Counted from the first letter of the stretch, positions 15,692 through 25,386 are shown. The stretch: 58,689 nt of DNA from Bacteroidales bacterium (GCA_017464245.1 JAFUDV010000071.1:1-58689), one strand, 5' to 3'. Numbers and translations: made by a program. Notes: generated by a model not told the origin, from the sequence alone.

Positions 15692-17221
15692 ATGAACAGA
15701 TTCCTTTCCTGGCTCGTCCCGCTTGCCTGCGCCCTGGCGCTCGTTTCCTGCAGCGGGAGAAAAGAGGCATCCTACCGGATGGACTACACGGTGGCCCTGG
15801 ACACCGCCGGCCACTACCTGCTCGTGGACCTGGACCTGGCGATGGCGCCCGGTACCGGCCGCGTCACGCTCAACATGCCGCGCTGGACGCCCGGGTATTA
15901 TGAAATGCTGGATTTCCCCAAGCACCTGTGCGATTTCTCCGCAGCCGATGCGGCCGGAACCGCCGTCGCCTGGGAGAAAAGCGGCATGAACCGCTGGATC
16001 GTCACCCTTCCCGCCGACGGCCGGGTGAACGTTTCCTACCGCATCTACGCCAACCGGCGCGACGTGGGCTCCAGCCGCGTGGACGGCGACATCGCCTTCG
16101 TTTCCCCGGCGGGGACTTTCATGCATGTGGACGGGGACCTGCAGCATCCGGTGCGCGTGCGCTTCGACCTCCCCGGGGGCTGGGAGAAGATCTCCTCCGG
16201 CCTTCTTCCCGTGGAGGGGACGGCGGACACTTTCCGGGCCGATGACTTCGACCGCCTGTACGACAGCCCGTTCCTCCTGGGCAATTACTACTCCTGCGAT
16301 TTCGAGCACGAGGGTCATCCCTACCGTTTCGCCATCGAAACCCCGGAAGGGATCGAGGAGAGCGGTTTCCGGGAAGACTTCTGCAAGATCGTGAGCGCCG
16401 CAACGCGGCTGATGGGAGAGGTTCCCTACGACAATTACTGCCTCATCCACATGGGCGCGGGCGGCGGTGGCCTCGAGCACTGGAACTCCCAGGCCTGCTA
16501 TACCGACGGCACCTACCGCTTCGCGGACCGGGGCCGGCAGGTCTCCTTCCTGGCCTTCACCGCGCACGAGTACTTCCATCTGTACAACGTGAAATGCATC
16601 CGCCCGGCGGAGCTCTGGCCTTTCAACTATGATACCGAGGCGGTTACGCCCATGCTCTGGGTGAGCGAGGGCCTTACCTGCTACTACGAGTTCCGCCTGC
16701 TCCGCTCCTCCGGCGTCGCCACGCCGGACGAGGCGCTCGGCCAGCTCTCCGGCTACTTCTCCCGCTACGCACCTTACGAGGGCCAGCACCACATGAGCCT
16801 GCGCCAGAGCAGCTACGACATCTGGCTCAACTTCATGAACGGGGACGCCAACGAGCGGGATGTCCGGGTCAACTACTATTTCAAGGGTCCCGTCGTGGGC
16901 CTGCTGATGGACGTCGACATCCGGCGCCATACCGCGCAGGAGAAATCCCTGGACGACGTGATGCGTGCCCTGTACGGCCGCTATTACAAGGAGCTTCGGC
17001 GAGGGTTCACGGAGGAAGAGTTCTGGCAGGAGGTGGAGAAGGCCTATGGCGGCCCGGTCCCGCACCTGCAGGCCCTCGTGAATACGACGGAGGAGATCGA
17101 TTACGACGCCTGTCTCCGCGATGCCGGACTGTATGTGGACCGGGAATCCTGGTCCATCCGCCGGATGGAAAACCCCGATCCGGCCCAAACTGCCTTCCTG
17201 GAAAACATGGAACTCATATGA
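15692..17221 (+). CDS. M61-family metallopeptidase lipoprotein
   Basis: 509 residues, one base after the previous stop. Lipobox LVSC (Cys20). The N-terminal beta domain (PRWTPGYYEMLDFPKHL) and the zinc motif HEYFH (His292, Glu293, His296), followed by VKCIRPAELWPF and LWVSEGLTCYYEF with the third-ligand Glu, are typical of the M61 glycyl-aminopeptidase group. The PDZ domain found in many M61 proteins is missing: the protein ends about 190 residues after the active site. M61 enzymes release N-terminal small residues or act as endopeptidases. Within this operon it is the first sign that protein as well as glycan is being digested. Confidence 0.88.
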   Translation: MNRFLSWLVPLACALALVSCSGRKEASYRMDYTVALDTAGHYLLVDLDLAMAPGTGRVTLNMPRWTPGYYEMLDFPKHLCDFSAADAAGTAVAWEKSGMNRWIVTLPADGRVNVSYRIYANRRDVGSSRVDGDIAFVSPAGTFMHVDGDLQHPVRVRFDLPGGWEKISSGLLPVEGTADTFRADDFDRLYDSPFLLGNYYSCDFEHEGHPYRFAIETPEGIEESGFREDFCKIVSAATRLMGEVPYDNYCLIHMGAGGGGLEHWNSQACYTDGTYRFADRGRQVSFLAFTAHEYFHLYNVKCIRPAELWPFNYDTEAVTPMLWVSEGLTCYYEFRLLRSSGVATPDEALGQLSGYFSRYAPYEGQHHMSLRQSSYDIWLNFMNGDANERDVRVNYYFKGPVVGLLMDVDIRRHTAQEKSLDDVMRALYGRYYKELRRGFTEEEFWQEVEKAYGGPVPHLQALVNTTEEIDYDACLRDAGLYVDRESWSIRRMENPDPAQTAFLENMELI

Positions 17222-19737
17222 AGACCACCAACCGTATGGATATGAATCGGATAACCCAACGAATCCTCGTCGCCGCGGCCGCACTTTCCCTGTGCGGCCC
17301 CGGCCTTTCCGCACAGGCCCCGGAGAAGGTGAAACCCCTGTCGGACTCCCTGTACCGGAGCCTCGCCGCCACCCCGCCCATGGGCTGGAACAGTTGGAAC
17401 AAGTTCGGCTGCAATGTCAGCGAGAAACTCATCAAGGAGATGGCCGATGCGATGGCCGCCTCCGGCATGGCCGACGCCGGTTACGAGTACATCGTCATCG
17501 ACGACTGCTGGCAAGTGGAGCGGGATGCCGACGGGAACATCGTTCCCGATCCGGATCGCTTCCCCTCCGGGATGAAGGCCCTCGCGGACTACATCCATGG
17601 CCTGGGTCTCAAGTTCGGCGTGTATTCCTGCGCCGGCTCCCTGACCTGTCAGGGTCGTCCCGGCAGCAAAGGCCACCAGTTCCAGGACGCCCTCCAGTAT
17701 GCGAAGTGGGGCGTGGACTATCTGAAATACGACTGGTGCTCCAATGACGGCCAGAACGCCAAGGCCGCCTACCAGACGATGTCCGAGGCCATCAAGGCCA
17801 GCGGCCGTCCGATTGTCCTCTCCATCTGCGAATGGGGCGAGAACAAGCCCTGGGAGTGGGGCGAGGGCATCGGCCACCTGTGGCGGGTCACCCCGGACAT
17901 CCGCGCCTGCTACGACTGCGCCTTCGACTGGGGCGGCGTGGGCGTGCTCCAGTGCATCGACGCCGATGCGGACCTGTATCCCTATGCCGGTCCCGGCCAT
18001 TGGAACGACGCCGAGATGCTGGAAGTCGGCAACGGCGAGCTCACCTGGGACGAAAGCGTGACGCATTTCTCCATGTGGTGCATGCTGGCCGCTCCGCTGA
18101 TGTCGGGGAACGACCTTCGCGAGATGGATTACAAGACCCTCCAGATCCTCACCAACAAGGAGGTCATCGCCGTGAACCAGGATCCCCTCGGCAAGCAGGG
18201 CATCCGCTTCATGGACATGGGCGACCAGGAAATCTGGGCGAAGCCCCTCGCGAACGGCGAGATCGCCGTCTGCTTCCTCAACCGGAGCTCTTCCGTGTGG
18301 AACCTGGACTACAACTGGCTGAACCAGACGATGTACTTCGCCCGGGACATCAACTTCCGGAAGAAGGAGTACACCGTCCGCGACCTCTGGGCCCACAAGG
18401 ACCTCGGAACCAGCAAGGACCGCCTCAAGGCCGACATTCCGGGCCACGGTGTGCTGATGGTGCGCCTGAGCCCCAAGAAGGCCGATCCGGTGGCCCTTCC
18501 CAAGGGCAAGGCGATCTATATCGGCGAGGAAGATCGGAATATGGACTGGAACGATCCGGAGAGCAAGTGGAGCTACCATCGGATGTACTGCACCCCGAAC
18601 GTGGCCATCTTCTGGGAGAAGGGTTTCGGTCCCGACCCGGCCAAGGCCCCCGAGGCCGACGGGCATGACATGACCTGGAACCTTCCGAACCTGGCTGCCA
18701 AGCTGGAGGAGTTCTATAAGGTCTATGCCGATGACATGAAGTTCATCCTCCCCGGCTCCAAGGCCGAAAAGTACCGGATGAACTGTTACGTCATGTATGA
18801 ATACAAGGACGAGACGGCTTACGGCGGCTGTGTGGACGACGTGATCGGCGGCCTGTGGCTCACGCCCGGCCGGATCCGCCGGACCGACGAGCTGAACGTG
18901 GTGGCCCACGAGCTCGGCCACTGCTTCCAGACCCAGGTCATGTGCGATGGCAAGGGTGACGGTGGCGGCGGCGGTCTCTACGAGATGGCCGCCCAGTGGA
19001 TGCTCTGGCAGGTGAACCCGAACTGGCAGACCAGCGAGAAATACCACTGGGATGCCTGGAACACCTTGACCCATAAGGCTTTCATGGCCGGTGAGAACAT
19101 GTATCACAGCCCCTATGTCCTGGAATACTGGAGCACGAAGCACGGCATCACCGTGATGGCCGACATCTTCCGGGCGGGCAAGCGCGGCGAAGACCCCGTG
19201 CAGATCTACAAGCGGATGTTCGGTCTCTCGCAGGAGCAGTTCAACGCGGAGATGTTCGACGCCTGCCGCCACTTCGTGAACTGGGATTTCGACCGGGTGT
19301 GGAAGGAGAGCCGCCCCTATGCGTGCAAGAACGTGACGGCCCTGACGCCCCTCGGCGACGGCTGGATGCGGGTCGCCGCGTCCAACTGCCCGGAGAACTA
19401 CGGATTCAACGCCGTGCCCATGCCCGTTCCCGCCGTCGGCAAGACGGTCACGGTGGATTTCCGGGGTGAGGCCGGTGCCGAAGGCTTCGCGGCCGTGAAG
19501 ACGGACAGGGCCGGCTGGCGCTACGGCTTCGTGGCCGTGGGCAAGGACGGGAAGTCCGTGTACGGCGACATGCATTCCGACGCCGCCGGGACCGTGTCCT
19601 ATACGGCCGACCGGGAACTGAGTCACCTGTATCTCGTGGTGATGGGCGCTCCCTCGGAGCACTGGCCGAATCCTTTCGGATGGGGCCGCGATCCCGAGCC
19701 GGTGGCCCAGTGGCCTTACAGCATCCGGATTCGATAA
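17218..19737 (+). CDS. GH27 alpha-galactosidase fused to a DUF6055-like metallopeptidase domain
   Basis: 839 residues, start overlapping the M61 stop (ATGA). Signal peptide, then a GH27 barrel (about 40-330): TPPMGWNSWNKFGCNVSE, DDCWQVERDADGN, YLKYDWCSND with nucleophile Asp172, LWRVTPDIRA with probable acid/base Asp227, GHWNDAEMLEVGNG, then the beta-sandwich to about 415. From about 425 a second domain shares features with the protein at 29284: SKWSYHRMYCTPNVAIFW, a zinc motif VVAHELGHCFQ (His564, Glu565, His568) and a downstream YEMAAQWMLWQ Glu. The last 130 residues are a beta domain. GH27 includes alpha-galactosidases and beta-L-arabinopyranosidases. The DUF6055 name is my recognition from memory. 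Glycosidase and peptidase in one chain is unusual. Confidence 0.85.
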   Translation: MKTTNRMDMNRITQRILVAAAALSLCGPGLSAQAPEKVKPLSDSLYRSLAATPPMGWNSWNKFGCNVSEKLIKEMADAMAASGMADAGYEYIVIDDCWQVERDADGNIVPDPDRFPSGMKALADYIHGLGLKFGVYSCAGSLTCQGRPGSKGHQFQDALQYAKWGVDYLKYDWCSNDGQNAKAAYQTMSEAIKASGRPIVLSICEWGENKPWEWGEGIGHLWRVTPDIRACYDCAFDWGGVGVLQCIDADADLYPYAGPGHWNDAEMLEVGNGELTWDESVTHFSMWCMLAAPLMSGNDLREMDYKTLQILTNKEVIAVNQDPLGKQGIRFMDMGDQEIWAKPLANGEIAVCFLNRSSSVWNLDYNWLNQTMYFARDINFRKKEYTVRDLWAHKDLGTSKDRLKADIPGHGVLMVRLSPKKADPVALPKGKAIYIGEEDRNMDWNDPESKWSYHRMYCTPNVAIFWEKGFGPDPAKAPEADGHDMTWNLPNLAAKLEEFYKVYADDMKFILPGSKAEKYRMNCYVMYEYKDETAYGGCVDDVIGGLWLTPGRIRRTDELNVVAHELGHCFQTQVMCDGKGDGGGGGLYEMAAQWMLWQVNPNWQTSEKYHWDAWNTLTHKAFMAGENMYHSPYVLEYWSTKHGITVMADIFRAGKRGEDPVQIYKRMFGLSQEQFNAEMFDACRHFVNWDFDRVWKESRPYACKNVTALTPLGDGWMRVAASNCPENYGFNAVPMPVPAVGKTVTVDFRGEAGAEGFAAVKTDRAGWRYGFVAVGKDGKSVYGDMHSDAAGTVSYTADRELSHLYLVVMGAPSEHWPNPFGWGRDPEPVAQWPYSIRIR

Positions 19738-19756
19738 GACGGTTGGTTCTGGATGG

Positions 19757-19789
19757 ACGGCGCGTTTCCTTCGGGGAGCGCGCCGTTTT
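19757..19789 (+). terminator. Intrinsic terminator of the GH127-GH27 operon
   Basis: ACGGCGCG (19757-19764) pairs with CGCGCCGT (19779-19786) around a 14-nt loop and is followed by TTTT. It separates the operon from the susC operator, which begins 12 nt later. Confidence 0.75.
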
Positions 19790-19797
19790 GCGTTTCT

Positions 19798-19863
19798 TTG
19801 GACGATTTTGCCAGACGAATGTACTATTTTAACAAGGAAATGGCGGAAGAATGCGGACATTTG
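19798..19863 (+). promoter_or_regulatory. Operator and promoter of the first susC operon
   Basis: Half-site 1 TTGGACGATTTT (19798-19809) and half-site 2 TGTACTATTTT (19820-19830) are 21 bp apart. A near-consensus -7 box GACATTTG (19856-19863, TAnnTTTG expected) sits exactly 36 nt after half-site 2, the same distance as before 3787 and 9909. The leader to the start codon is about 70 nt. Confidence 0.62.
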
Positions 19864-19940
19864 TTGGGAAGCGGGCGCGCGTCGCCTGCTACGGAACCGC
19901 AAGATAACCCAAATATCAATAACCAATTCAAACCAACCGT

Positions 19941-22900
19941 ATGAAACTGATCCATCAATTGTGTCTGGCCCTCGGCCTGATCGCCGCGTCCATTCCTGCA
20001 ATGGCCGACGTCGTGGTGAAGGGAACCGTGACCGACCCCACCGGCGAACCCGTCGTGGCGGCCGGTGTCGTGGAAGCAGGAACGACGAACGGTGTGGTCA
20101 CCGACCTGTATGGCAAATACACCATCACGGTCAAGGGTGCCGCCTCCGTCCTGGAGTTCTCCTGCATCGGCTATGAAACCCAGTCCGTCACCGTCGGGAA
20201 CCGCGGCGTCATCGACGTGGTGCTCGAAGAGGCGACCTCCTTCCTCCAGGAAGCGGTCTCCATCGGTTACGGTACCCAGAAGAAGGCCGACATCACCTCC
20301 TCCGTGCAGAGCGTGAAGGCGGACGACTTCATCCAGGGCGCCGTGATCGACGCCGGCCAGCTCGTCCAGGGCAAGGTCGCCGGTTTGCAGATCACCATCC
20401 CTTCCGGTGACCCGACCGCTTCCTCCTCCGTGATGCTCCGCGGTACCTCCTCCCTGTACGGCTCTTCCGCCCCGCTCGTCCTCGTGGACGGCATCCCCGG
20501 CTCCCTCGCGACCGTGGCTCCGGAAGACATCGAGTCCATCGACGTGCTGAAGGACGGTTCCGCCACCGCCATCTACGGTACCCGCGGTACCAACGGCGTC
20601 ATCATCATCACCACCCGCAACGCCAAGCGCGAGATGCCCGCCACCGTCGAGTATTCCGGCTATGTGACCGCTTCCCAGTGGCTCCGCCGTCCGGACTTCA
20701 TGACGGCCGACGACCTCCTCGCCCGCCGCGCCGAAGGCTGGAGCTTCCAGGGTGCCAACGGACAGCTCGCCACCGAGGAGGCCACCGACTGGCTGGGCCT
20801 GATCAGCCGCACGGCCATCTCCCAGAACCACAACCTGTCCATCCGCGGCGGCTCCCAGCACAACTTCTACACCGCCAACGTCACCTATAACGACAACAAC
20901 GGTACCATCATCAACACCGGCCGCGACAACATCCGCGCCCGCGCCCTCGTCTCCCAGTACCTGTGGGACGACCGGGTGAAGCTCACCGCCGAGGTGATGG
21001 CCAACGAAACCAACGTGGATTCCCGCGTGAACGCCTCCTACGCCTACCGCCAGGCCTGCATCCAGGGCCCGCTCCAGCCGGTGTACAATGAGGACGGTTC
21101 CTATGTGACCCGCGACATCTACCTGTATGCGAACCCGATGACCCTCCTCAAGGAGCAGCTGGGCATGTACCGCAACCGCAACGTCCGCTTCAACGGCACC
21201 GTCGAGTTCAAGCCGTGGGATCCCCTCACCCTCAAGATGATGTACGTCCGCAAGGGCCAGAGCGCCCTGGGCGGCTACTATAACACCCGCCAGGACGAAA
21301 GCACCACCAAGAGCAACGCGAACGGCCAGGCCGGCCGCAACGCTTCCGACTATACGTCCAACATGCTGGAACTCAGCGCCTCCTACGTGCAGGATTTCGG
21401 CAACCACCATGTGACCGGCGTCGCCGGCTACAGCTATGAGGACGGCTACAGCGAGAGCTTCAGCGCCTCCAACTGGAACTTCCCGAACGACGGTTACCTC
21501 TGGAACAAGCTCGAGGCCGGCCAGGCCCTCAAGGAAGGCAATGCCAGCATGTCCTCCTACAAGAGCATGTCCAAGCTCATCGGCCTGTTCGGCCGCGTGA
21601 CCTACAACTATGGCGACCGCTACCTCCTGATGGCCTCCATCCGTATGGACGGTTCCACCAAGTTCGGCGCCGACCACCGCTGGGGCTACTTCCCGGGCAT
21701 CTCCGCCGGCTGGCGTCTCAACAACGAGGACTTCCTCAAGGGCGTCAAATGGCTGAACAACCTCAAGCTCCGCGCCGGTTTCGGTATCACCGGCATCGAC
21801 ATCAACAGCCCGTACCAGTCCCTGGCTTCCATCGACTACAGCGGCAACTACATGTACAACGGCAAGTGGATCCAGCCCATCACCCCTACCCGCAACAACA
21901 ATCCCGACCTCCGCTGGGAGAAGAAGTACGAGTACAACATCGGTTTGGACTTCGCGGTCCTGGACGAGCGCCTGAGCGGTAGCCTCGACGTGTACCGCCG
22001 CGACACCAAGGACGGCCTGTACTACTATTCCGTCCCGACGCCTCCGTACTACTACGGCACCATCATGGCCAATGTCGCGCAGATCCGCAACGAAGGCGTG
22101 GAACTCCTCCTCAACGCCACACCGGTCCGCACCCGCAACTTCGAGTGGAACAGCTCCGTCACCTTCTCCCACAACAGGAACGAGCTCCTGTCCATCTCCA
22201 ACGACCAGTTCCAGAGCGAGAACGACTACTTCGACGAGGGCTACACCGGTGAGCCGATCCAGAAGACCACGCACCAGGTGAAGGTGGGACAGCCCATCGG
22301 CAACTTCTTCAACCTGCGTTCCGTGGGTCTGGACGAAAGCGGCAAGTGGGTCGTCGAGCGCCTCCGCCGCGACGCGGACGGCAACGTGGTGAGCAAGTAC
22401 TACGGCCTCGCCGCCGACGCCGGCTACACCGACTGGCAGATCCTCGGCAACGGCGTCCCGGACATCTACCTGAACTTCAACAACAACTTCCGCTACCGCA
22501 ACTTCGACCTCGCGGTCTCCATGCGCGGCGCCTTCGGATTCCAGATCCTGAACTTCCAGAAGATGTTCTACGGCAATCCGACCATCCTGTACAACACGCT
22601 CAACTGCGCCTTCGACCAGTTCGAGGCCGTGGACGCCCGCACCGGCGAGAAGACCGGCAAGATGGTGAACCTCTCCGACACCCAGCGCATCGTCAGCTAC
22701 TACATCGAGGACGGCGACTACTGGAAGATCGACAACGTGACCCTGGGCTACTCGCTCAACTTCAAGAACAAGCGGATCATCGACCGTCTCCGCATCTATG
22801 CGTCCGTGCACAATCTCGCCACCTTCACCCGCTACTCGGGCCTGGATCCCGAAGTGAAGGTGACCGGTTTCGACGCCGGTACCGACGAACGTGACAAGTA

Positions 22901-23429
22901 TCCGACCATCCGTTCCCTCACCCTCGGCCTGAACCTGACCTTCGGCGGCGGCAAGGGCAGCGCCAAGCGTCCCGCCCGCACGGAAACCGTCGTTTCCGAG
23001 CGCGTCGTGGAGAAAGTGGTCGAGAAGATCGTGGAGAAGGAAGTCGTGAAGGAAGTGCCCGTGGAGGTCGTGAAGGAAGTGAAGGTCCCCGCCGGCACCA
23101 ACTTCACCGGCACCTACGAGGATGACCTGTTCTTCCTCCTGGGCAAGGCCGAGCTCCGTCCGGACGAGGCCTTCAAGCTGGGCCAGATCGCCCAGATCCT
23201 GAAGGACAACCCCGACGCCACCATCACCGTCACCGGCTACGCCGACAGTGCGACCGGCACCGCCGGGATCAACCAGGATCTCTCCGAGCAGCGTGCCTCC
23301 GCCGTGGTGAACATGCTCAAGAAGGCCGGCATCGCCGCCAGCCGCATCTCCTACAAGGCCGCCGGCAGCGACCGGGACGCTTCCAAGAGCCCCGAGTCCA
23401 ACCGCGTCGCCGTGTGCATTGTCAAATAA
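19941..23429 (+). CDS. SusC-type TonB-dependent transporter with C-terminal OmpA-like domain
   Basis: 1162 residues. Signal peptide, a carboxypeptidase-D-like domain (VVVKGTVTDPTGEPVVAAGV, about 24-105), a TonB-dependent plug (SSVQSVKADDFI to SIDVLKDGSATAIYGTRGTNGVIIITT, about 115-230) and a 22-strand barrel ending near 1010 (TIRSLTLGLNLTF), where normal SusC proteins stop. Here the chain continues with a Val/Glu/Lys-rich linker (about 1017-1050, repeated VVEK units) and an OmpA-like peptidoglycan-binding domain (about 1055-1162): TVTGYADSATG with its Asp, DLSEQRASAVVNML and NRVAVCIVK. It should import a large glycopeptide or oligosaccharide across the outer membrane with SusD, while tethered to murein. 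First gene of a five-gene operon. Confidence 0.93.
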   Translation: MKLIHQLCLALGLIAASIPAMADVVVKGTVTDPTGEPVVAAGVVEAGTTNGVVTDLYGKYTITVKGAASVLEFSCIGYETQSVTVGNRGVIDVVLEEATSFLQEAVSIGYGTQKKADITSSVQSVKADDFIQGAVIDAGQLVQGKVAGLQITIPSGDPTASSSVMLRGTSSLYGSSAPLVLVDGIPGSLATVAPEDIESIDVLKDGSATAIYGTRGTNGVIIITTRNAKREMPATVEYSGYVTASQWLRRPDFMTADDLLARRAEGWSFQGANGQLATEEATDWLGLISRTAISQNHNLSIRGGSQHNFYTANVTYNDNNGTIINTGRDNIRARALVSQYLWDDRVKLTAEVMANETNVDSRVNASYAYRQACIQGPLQPVYNEDGSYVTRDIYLYANPMTLLKEQLGMYRNRNVRFNGTVEFKPWDPLTLKMMYVRKGQSALGGYYNTRQDESTTKSNANGQAGRNASDYTSNMLELSASYVQDFGNHHVTGVAGYSYEDGYSESFSASNWNFPNDGYLWNKLEAGQALKEGNASMSSYKSMSKLIGLFGRVTYNYGDRYLLMASIRMDGSTKFGADHRWGYFPGISAGWRLNNEDFLKGVKWLNNLKLRAGFGITGIDINSPYQSLASIDYSGNYMYNGKWIQPITPTRNNNPDLRWEKKYEYNIGLDFAVLDERLSGSLDVYRRDTKDGLYYYSVPTPPYYYGTIMANVAQIRNEGVELLLNATPVRTRNFEWNSSVTFSHNRNELLSISNDQFQSENDYFDEGYTGEPIQKTTHQVKVGQPIGNFFNLRSVGLDESGKWVVERLRRDADGNVVSKYYGLAADAGYTDWQILGNGVPDIYLNFNNNFRYRNFDLAVSMRGAFGFQILNFQKMFYGNPTILYNTLNCAFDQFEAVDARTGEKTGKMVNLSDTQRIVSYYIEDGDYWKIDNVTLGYSLNFKNKRIIDRLRIYASVHNLATFTRYSGLDPEVKVTGFDAGTDERDKYPTIRSLTLGLNLTFGGGKGSAKRPARTETVVSERVVEKVVEKIVEKEVVKEVPVEVVKEVKVPAGTNFTGTYEDDLFFLLGKAELRPDEAFKLGQIAQILKDNPDATITVTGYADSATGTAGINQDLSEQRASAVVNMLKKAGIAASRISYKAAGSDRDASKSPESNRVAVCIVK

Positions 23430-23445
23430 CTAATCCGAGCAAGTC

Positions 23446-25365
23446 ATGAAAAAGATATTCTCATCGATAGCAATCCTTGCGGTTTCCGCCACTTGCTTCA
23501 CGGCCTGTTTCAACCTGGACGAGATCGCCTATTCCGAGATTCTCCAGGAGAGCTTCGTCCCCAACGAGCAGGACGTGGCCGCCCTGCTGGCGAGCTCCTA
23601 TTCCGAGTTCGGTGCCTTCATGGACTGGTACGGCATGTTTGACGCCCAGGAAGAGGCGGCCGACGTGGTGATCACCCCGGCCCGCCCGAACGGCTGGGTG
23701 GACGGCGGCGTCTATCAGCGCATGCACGAGCATACCTGGTATGCCGACGATCCCGGTTCCCCTTCCTCCCTGTACGGCTATGCCTTTACCGGCATCAACG
23801 CCGCCAACCGCGTCATGGACCAGATCAAGGACGGCTCCCTGAACGCCGGTGAACTGGAAGAGTACGCCCTGGACGAGCTCAAGGCCGTCCGCGCCCTCTG
23901 GTATGCGGTGCTGCTGGACTCCCACGGCAACGTTCCCATCGTCACCTCCTATAAGGACACCGAGCTTCCCAAGCAGAGCACCCGCCGCCGCGTCTATGAG
24001 TTCGTGACCAAGCAGCTGCAGGAGGTCATCGACCATGGTGTGCTGTCCGAGGAACGCTCCGCCGCGACCTACGGCCGTCTGAATATGTGGGGTGTCAAGA
24101 TGGCCCTCATGCGTGTGTATCTGAACGCCGAGGTCTATACCGCCACCGAGCAGAGCAAGGGTACTCCGGCCTACGACAAGGCCCTGGCCCTCGCCGAGGA
24201 CATCATCCACAACGGTCCGTATTCCCTGTCCGCCAAGTATCTGGACAACTTCCAGGCCTTCGACGACGCCACGGCCGTGAACAATACCGAAATCATCTTC
24301 GCCATCCCTTATGACAACACCTTCAACACCGGTGAGCACGTCTTCTGCATGGCGATGAAGTTCTATCCTCCGTCCGAGGGCAAGCTCCACTTCGGCTACA
24401 CCCGCAACACCTGGGGCGGCAACTGCGCGAACCCGCAGTTCATCAAATCCTACCAGGAAGGCGACACCCGCCTCAGCGACACCTGGCTGTACGGTCCGCA
24501 GTTCGAGAGCACCCCGGCCCGAGCCGACAACGACGCCAAGACCGTCAAGTACTTCCAGGACGTGAAGGACGGCGTGGACGTGGCCAAGCGTGACAAGATC
24601 GCCTGGTGGTGCCTGAACTACCTCCCGTCCATCACGGGTGCAAAGGGCAAGGAGAGCATCACCTCCATCGACTTCGGCTGCCGCCAGGCCAAGTACCAGC
24701 CCGACTTCGACGCCGCCTACACCAACCAGTGGACCAACGACTTCCCCTGGTTCCGCCTGGCCGAGGCCTACTACACCGCCGCAGAGTGCATCCTCCGGGG
24801 TGCGAAGAGCAGCTACGGTGACACGCCGGACGCCCTCGTGAACGCCGTCCGCCAGCGCAGCGCGCCGGCCATCACCCTGGCCGACCTGCAGTCCACCAAG
24901 TCCAAGATGGTGTATGGCAAGGCCAACTTCGGCGATATCACCACCGACATGCTGAACATCTACGGAAACGGCTATGCGAAGGACGGCGACGGCTGGAGCG
25001 CCGACGCGACCCGCCAGCCGCACGACTGGACCGAGGTGTACGAGGCCCTGGAGGCTTCCCAGAAGTACAAGTCCACCGGAGCCGACAAGGAGCCCATCCA
25101 GCTGGCCGGCATGTACGACGAGTGGGGCTGGGAATTCGCCCTGGAAGGCCTGCGCCGCCAGCAGATGATCCGCTTCGGGACCTTCGGTACCCGCAACTGG
25201 TTCAACCACGCCGCCATCGGTGACAACCACACCGCGCTGTTCCCGATCGACAAGAGCACCCAGCAGGACAACAAGAACATGGGCCAGAACCCGGGTTATG
25301 TCTCTGCCAACGGCACCATGGCCGCCGACGTGGCCATCGACGATCCGATTCCCGACAACATGTAA
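23446..25365 (+). CDS. SusD/RagB-family surface lipoprotein
   Basis: 639 residues, 16 nt after susC. Lipobox FTAC (Cys21). SusD family features: an N-terminal region FNLDEIAYSEILQESFVPNEQDVAALLASSY, TPR-like helices (ALDELKAVRALWYAVLLDSHGNVPIV), and a C-terminal block with WFRLAEAYYTAAECILRGA and EWGWEFALEGLRRQQMIRFGTF that is diagnostic. It is the lid of the SusC barrel and binds the incoming substrate at the cell surface. It is longer than the usual 500-570 residues. Confidence 0.95.
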   Translation: MKKIFSSIAILAVSATCFTACFNLDEIAYSEILQESFVPNEQDVAALLASSYSEFGAFMDWYGMFDAQEEAADVVITPARPNGWVDGGVYQRMHEHTWYADDPGSPSSLYGYAFTGINAANRVMDQIKDGSLNAGELEEYALDELKAVRALWYAVLLDSHGNVPIVTSYKDTELPKQSTRRRVYEFVTKQLQEVIDHGVLSEERSAATYGRLNMWGVKMALMRVYLNAEVYTATEQSKGTPAYDKALALAEDIIHNGPYSLSAKYLDNFQAFDDATAVNNTEIIFAIPYDNTFNTGEHVFCMAMKFYPPSEGKLHFGYTRNTWGGNCANPQFIKSYQEGDTRLSDTWLYGPQFESTPARADNDAKTVKYFQDVKDGVDVAKRDKIAWWCLNYLPSITGAKGKESITSIDFGCRQAKYQPDFDAAYTNQWTNDFPWFRLAEAYYTAAECILRGAKSSYGDTPDALVNAVRQRSAPAITLADLQSTKSKMVYGKANFGDITTDMLNIYGNGYAKDGDGWSADATRQPHDWTEVYEALEASQKYKSTGADKEPIQLAGMYDEWGWEFALEGLRRQQMIRFGTFGTRNWFNHAAIGDNHTALFPIDKSTQQDNKNMGQNPGYVSANGTMAADVAIDDPIPDNM

Positions 25366-25386
25366 AATGCACAAGGAGAAAACGAT

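Noticed and set aside
3787..19737. Interpretation as a plain arabinan PUL
   Set aside because: GH43 endo- and exo-arabinanases, expected for pectic arabinan, are absent, while GH27 and several peptidases are present. It stays an alternative because GH127/GH146 enzymes also act on pectic chains.
19753..19944. A 63-codon frame before susC
   Set aside because: It overlaps the terminator, the operator and the promoter, and it shows no family resemblance.
22980..23090. Short direct repeats (GTGGAGAAAGTGGTCGAG-like) that look array-like
   Set aside because: They encode the VVEK repeats of the linker in the SusC-OmpA protein; frame is kept and no spacers exist, so not CRISPR.
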